A DNA stretch of 39,909 nucleotides from Pseudomonadota bacterium. GTDB lineage: Bacteria > Myxococcota_A > UBA9042 > GCA-2863065. The DNA lies in assembly GCA_005776585.1 (NCBI GenBank), contig SXOX01000112.1, positions 1 through 39,909 of the forward strand, given 5' to 3'. The translations under genes and the position numbers were made by a program. Below are positions 38,986 to 39,909 of the stretch, one piece after another (the stretch's first letter is position 1; every line of letters starts with the position of its first letter). A model generated the notes under the pieces. That model was not told the DNA's origin and searched no databases. It saw only the letters and a program-made list of their open reading frames with translations.

Positions 38986-39909
38986 ATGACCACCATCCGT
39001 GAAGCCGTCATCGTCAGCGCAGTCCGTACCCCGGTGGGGCGCGGCAAGAAGGGCTCGTTCGTGGACGTCCGCCCCGAGGATCTGGGCGCGGTCGTCGTGC
39101 GCGAGGCCATCGCTCGGGCCAAGGGGCTCGACCCGGCCGACGTCGAGGACGTCGTGCTTGGCTGCGCCATGCCGGAGGGCGAGCAGGGCAACAACGTCGC
39201 GCGGCTCATCGCGCTGCACGCCGGGCTGCCGGACACCGTTCCTGCGATCACCGTCAACCGCTTCTGCAGCTCGGGTCTGCAGACCATCGCCCAGGCCGCC
39301 GAGCGTGTGATGGTCGGCGCGGCAGACGTCGTCGTCGCCGGCGGCGTCGAGACGATGACTCGCGTGCCGATGGGCGGCTGGAAGCCCAGCCCGCATCCGG
39401 GTCTGCTCGAGCACCTCCCCGCGGCCTACATGCCCATGGGGTTGACCGCCGAGGAGGTGGCTAAGAAGTACGGCATCTCGCGTAAAGATCAGGACGAGTT
39501 CGCGCTTCAGAGCCAGAAGAAGGCCTCGGCTGCCATCGAGGCGCACCGCTTCGACGACGAGCTCGTCTCGGTCACGCTGCCCGACGGCAAGGTGCTCTCG
39601 CGCGATGAGCTGCCGCGCCCGGACACGACCCTCGAGGGTCTCGCCAAGGTGCCCGCAGCGTTCGCCAAAGACGGGAGCGTCACGGCCGGGAACTCGTCAC
39701 CGCTGTCGGATGGCGCTGCGGCCGTCGTGGTGATGTCACGCGAGAAGGCCAAGGAGCTTGGGCTCACGCCGCTGGGCGTCTTCCGCGGCTTTCAGGTCGC
39801 GGGCGTGCCGCCGGAGATCATGGGCATCGGCCCCGTCGCGGCCATCCCCAAGCTGCTGAAGAAGGCGGGCCTGCGCCTCGAGGACATCGACCTCTTCGAG
39901 CTCAACGAG
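38986..39909 (+). CDS. fadA: Acetyl-CoA acyltransferase (thiolase), 3' end outside window
   Basis: The first 308 residues of a thiolase that cleaves 3-ketoacyl-CoA in beta-oxidation. AAGGAG lies eight bases before the ATG. Family blocks are [28 protein letters not shown] with acyl-accepting Cys94, A-G-G-V-E-T-M-T, and [14 protein letters not shown]. The window ends in L-F-E-L-N-E, just before the second active-site region; the catalytic His and second Cys are beyond the edge. The position behind fadN gives the FadA role; a biosynthetic acetyl-CoA acetyltransferase is less likely in this context. Confidence 0.93.
   Translation, partial: MTTIREAVIVSAVRTPVGRGKKGSFVDVRPEDLGAVVVREAIARAKGLDPADVEDVVLGCAMPEGEQGNNVARLIALHAGLPDTVPAITVNRFCSSGLQTIAQAAERVMVGAADVVVAGGVETMTRVPMGGWKPSPHPGLLEHLPAAYMPMGLTAEEVAKKYGISRKDQDEFALQSQKKASAAIEAHRFDDELVSVTLPDGKVLSRDELPRPDTTLEGLAKVPAAFAKDGSVTAGNSSPLSDGAAAVVVMSREKAKELGLTPLGVFRGFQVAGVPPEIMGIGPVAAIPKLLKKAGLRLEDIDLFELNE

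Noticed and set aside
37693-39546. A 617-codon minus-strand frame opposite fadN and the thiolase
   Set aside because: Spans two well-supported plus-strand genes and the gap between them; composition is that of an antisense shadow.

Overview
The window is chromosomal DNA of high GC content, most likely from a member of the Myxococcota (the old Deltaproteobacteria). Four things point there: a MYXO-CTERM type C-terminus (Gly-Cys-Gly-Cys, Trp, hydrophobic stretch, basic end) on the product of 29430-30620; large Cys-rich lipoproteins carrying Asp-rich C-N-D-G-x-D-D-D type motifs; a eukaryotic-type Ser/Thr kinase with a membrane-anchored C-terminal sensor domain; and many FG-GAP, Omp85 and TonB paralogues. 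No tRNA, rRNA, insertion sequence, phage gene or CRISPR array was found. Genes are packed tightly: neighbouring starts and stops often overlap (ATGA, GTGA, TTGA), several convergent pairs share stop-codon bases, and no gene-free stretch exceeds 300 bases.

Layout. 1-7340 is mostly housekeeping: the end of recA, ssb, a 182-base imperfect palindrome, a TldD-type protease, a GNAT-amidohydrolase pair, an orphan ATPase N-domain-like protein, a Ser/Thr kinase, an FmdB-like zinc ribbon and a truncated haemoglobin. 7464-18826 is a cell-envelope block: a 1229-residue Cys-rich lipoprotein with about 4.5 copies of a 145-residue module, an exbB-exbD-tonB operon, a MepA-like murein endopeptidase with a repeat tail, a second Cys-rich lipoprotein with four 85-residue repeats, a lipoprotein ending in a thioredoxin domain (active site CYWC), and an Omp85-type barrel. 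18966-27768 holds a penicillin-acylase lipoprotein, a large polytopic membrane protein, a second TonB-like protein, and a coupled pair made of a TlpA-like lipoprotein and a TlpA domain fused to an outer-membrane barrel.

27769-36433 contains a fusion of a NodB-type polysaccharide deacetylase with a complete subclass B1 metallo-beta-lactamase domain, coupled to a MYXO-CTERM surface protein; then a carbamoyltransferase / DUF5989 / ferritin-like operon, divergent from an SGNH hydrolase and an FG-GAP/ASPIC lipoprotein. 36661 to the end is a fatty-acid beta-oxidation operon (FadN-type enzyme, then thiolase, cut by the window edge).

The most unusual content is (i) the deacetylase-B1 lactamase fusion and (ii) a concentration of exported thioredoxin-fold proteins (three), very Cys-rich lipoproteins (two) and TonB-type energisers (two) within about 20 kb. 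Inference: this region may build and redox-maintain a disulfide-rich outer surface. That is a reading of gene content only; no direct evidence links the parts.
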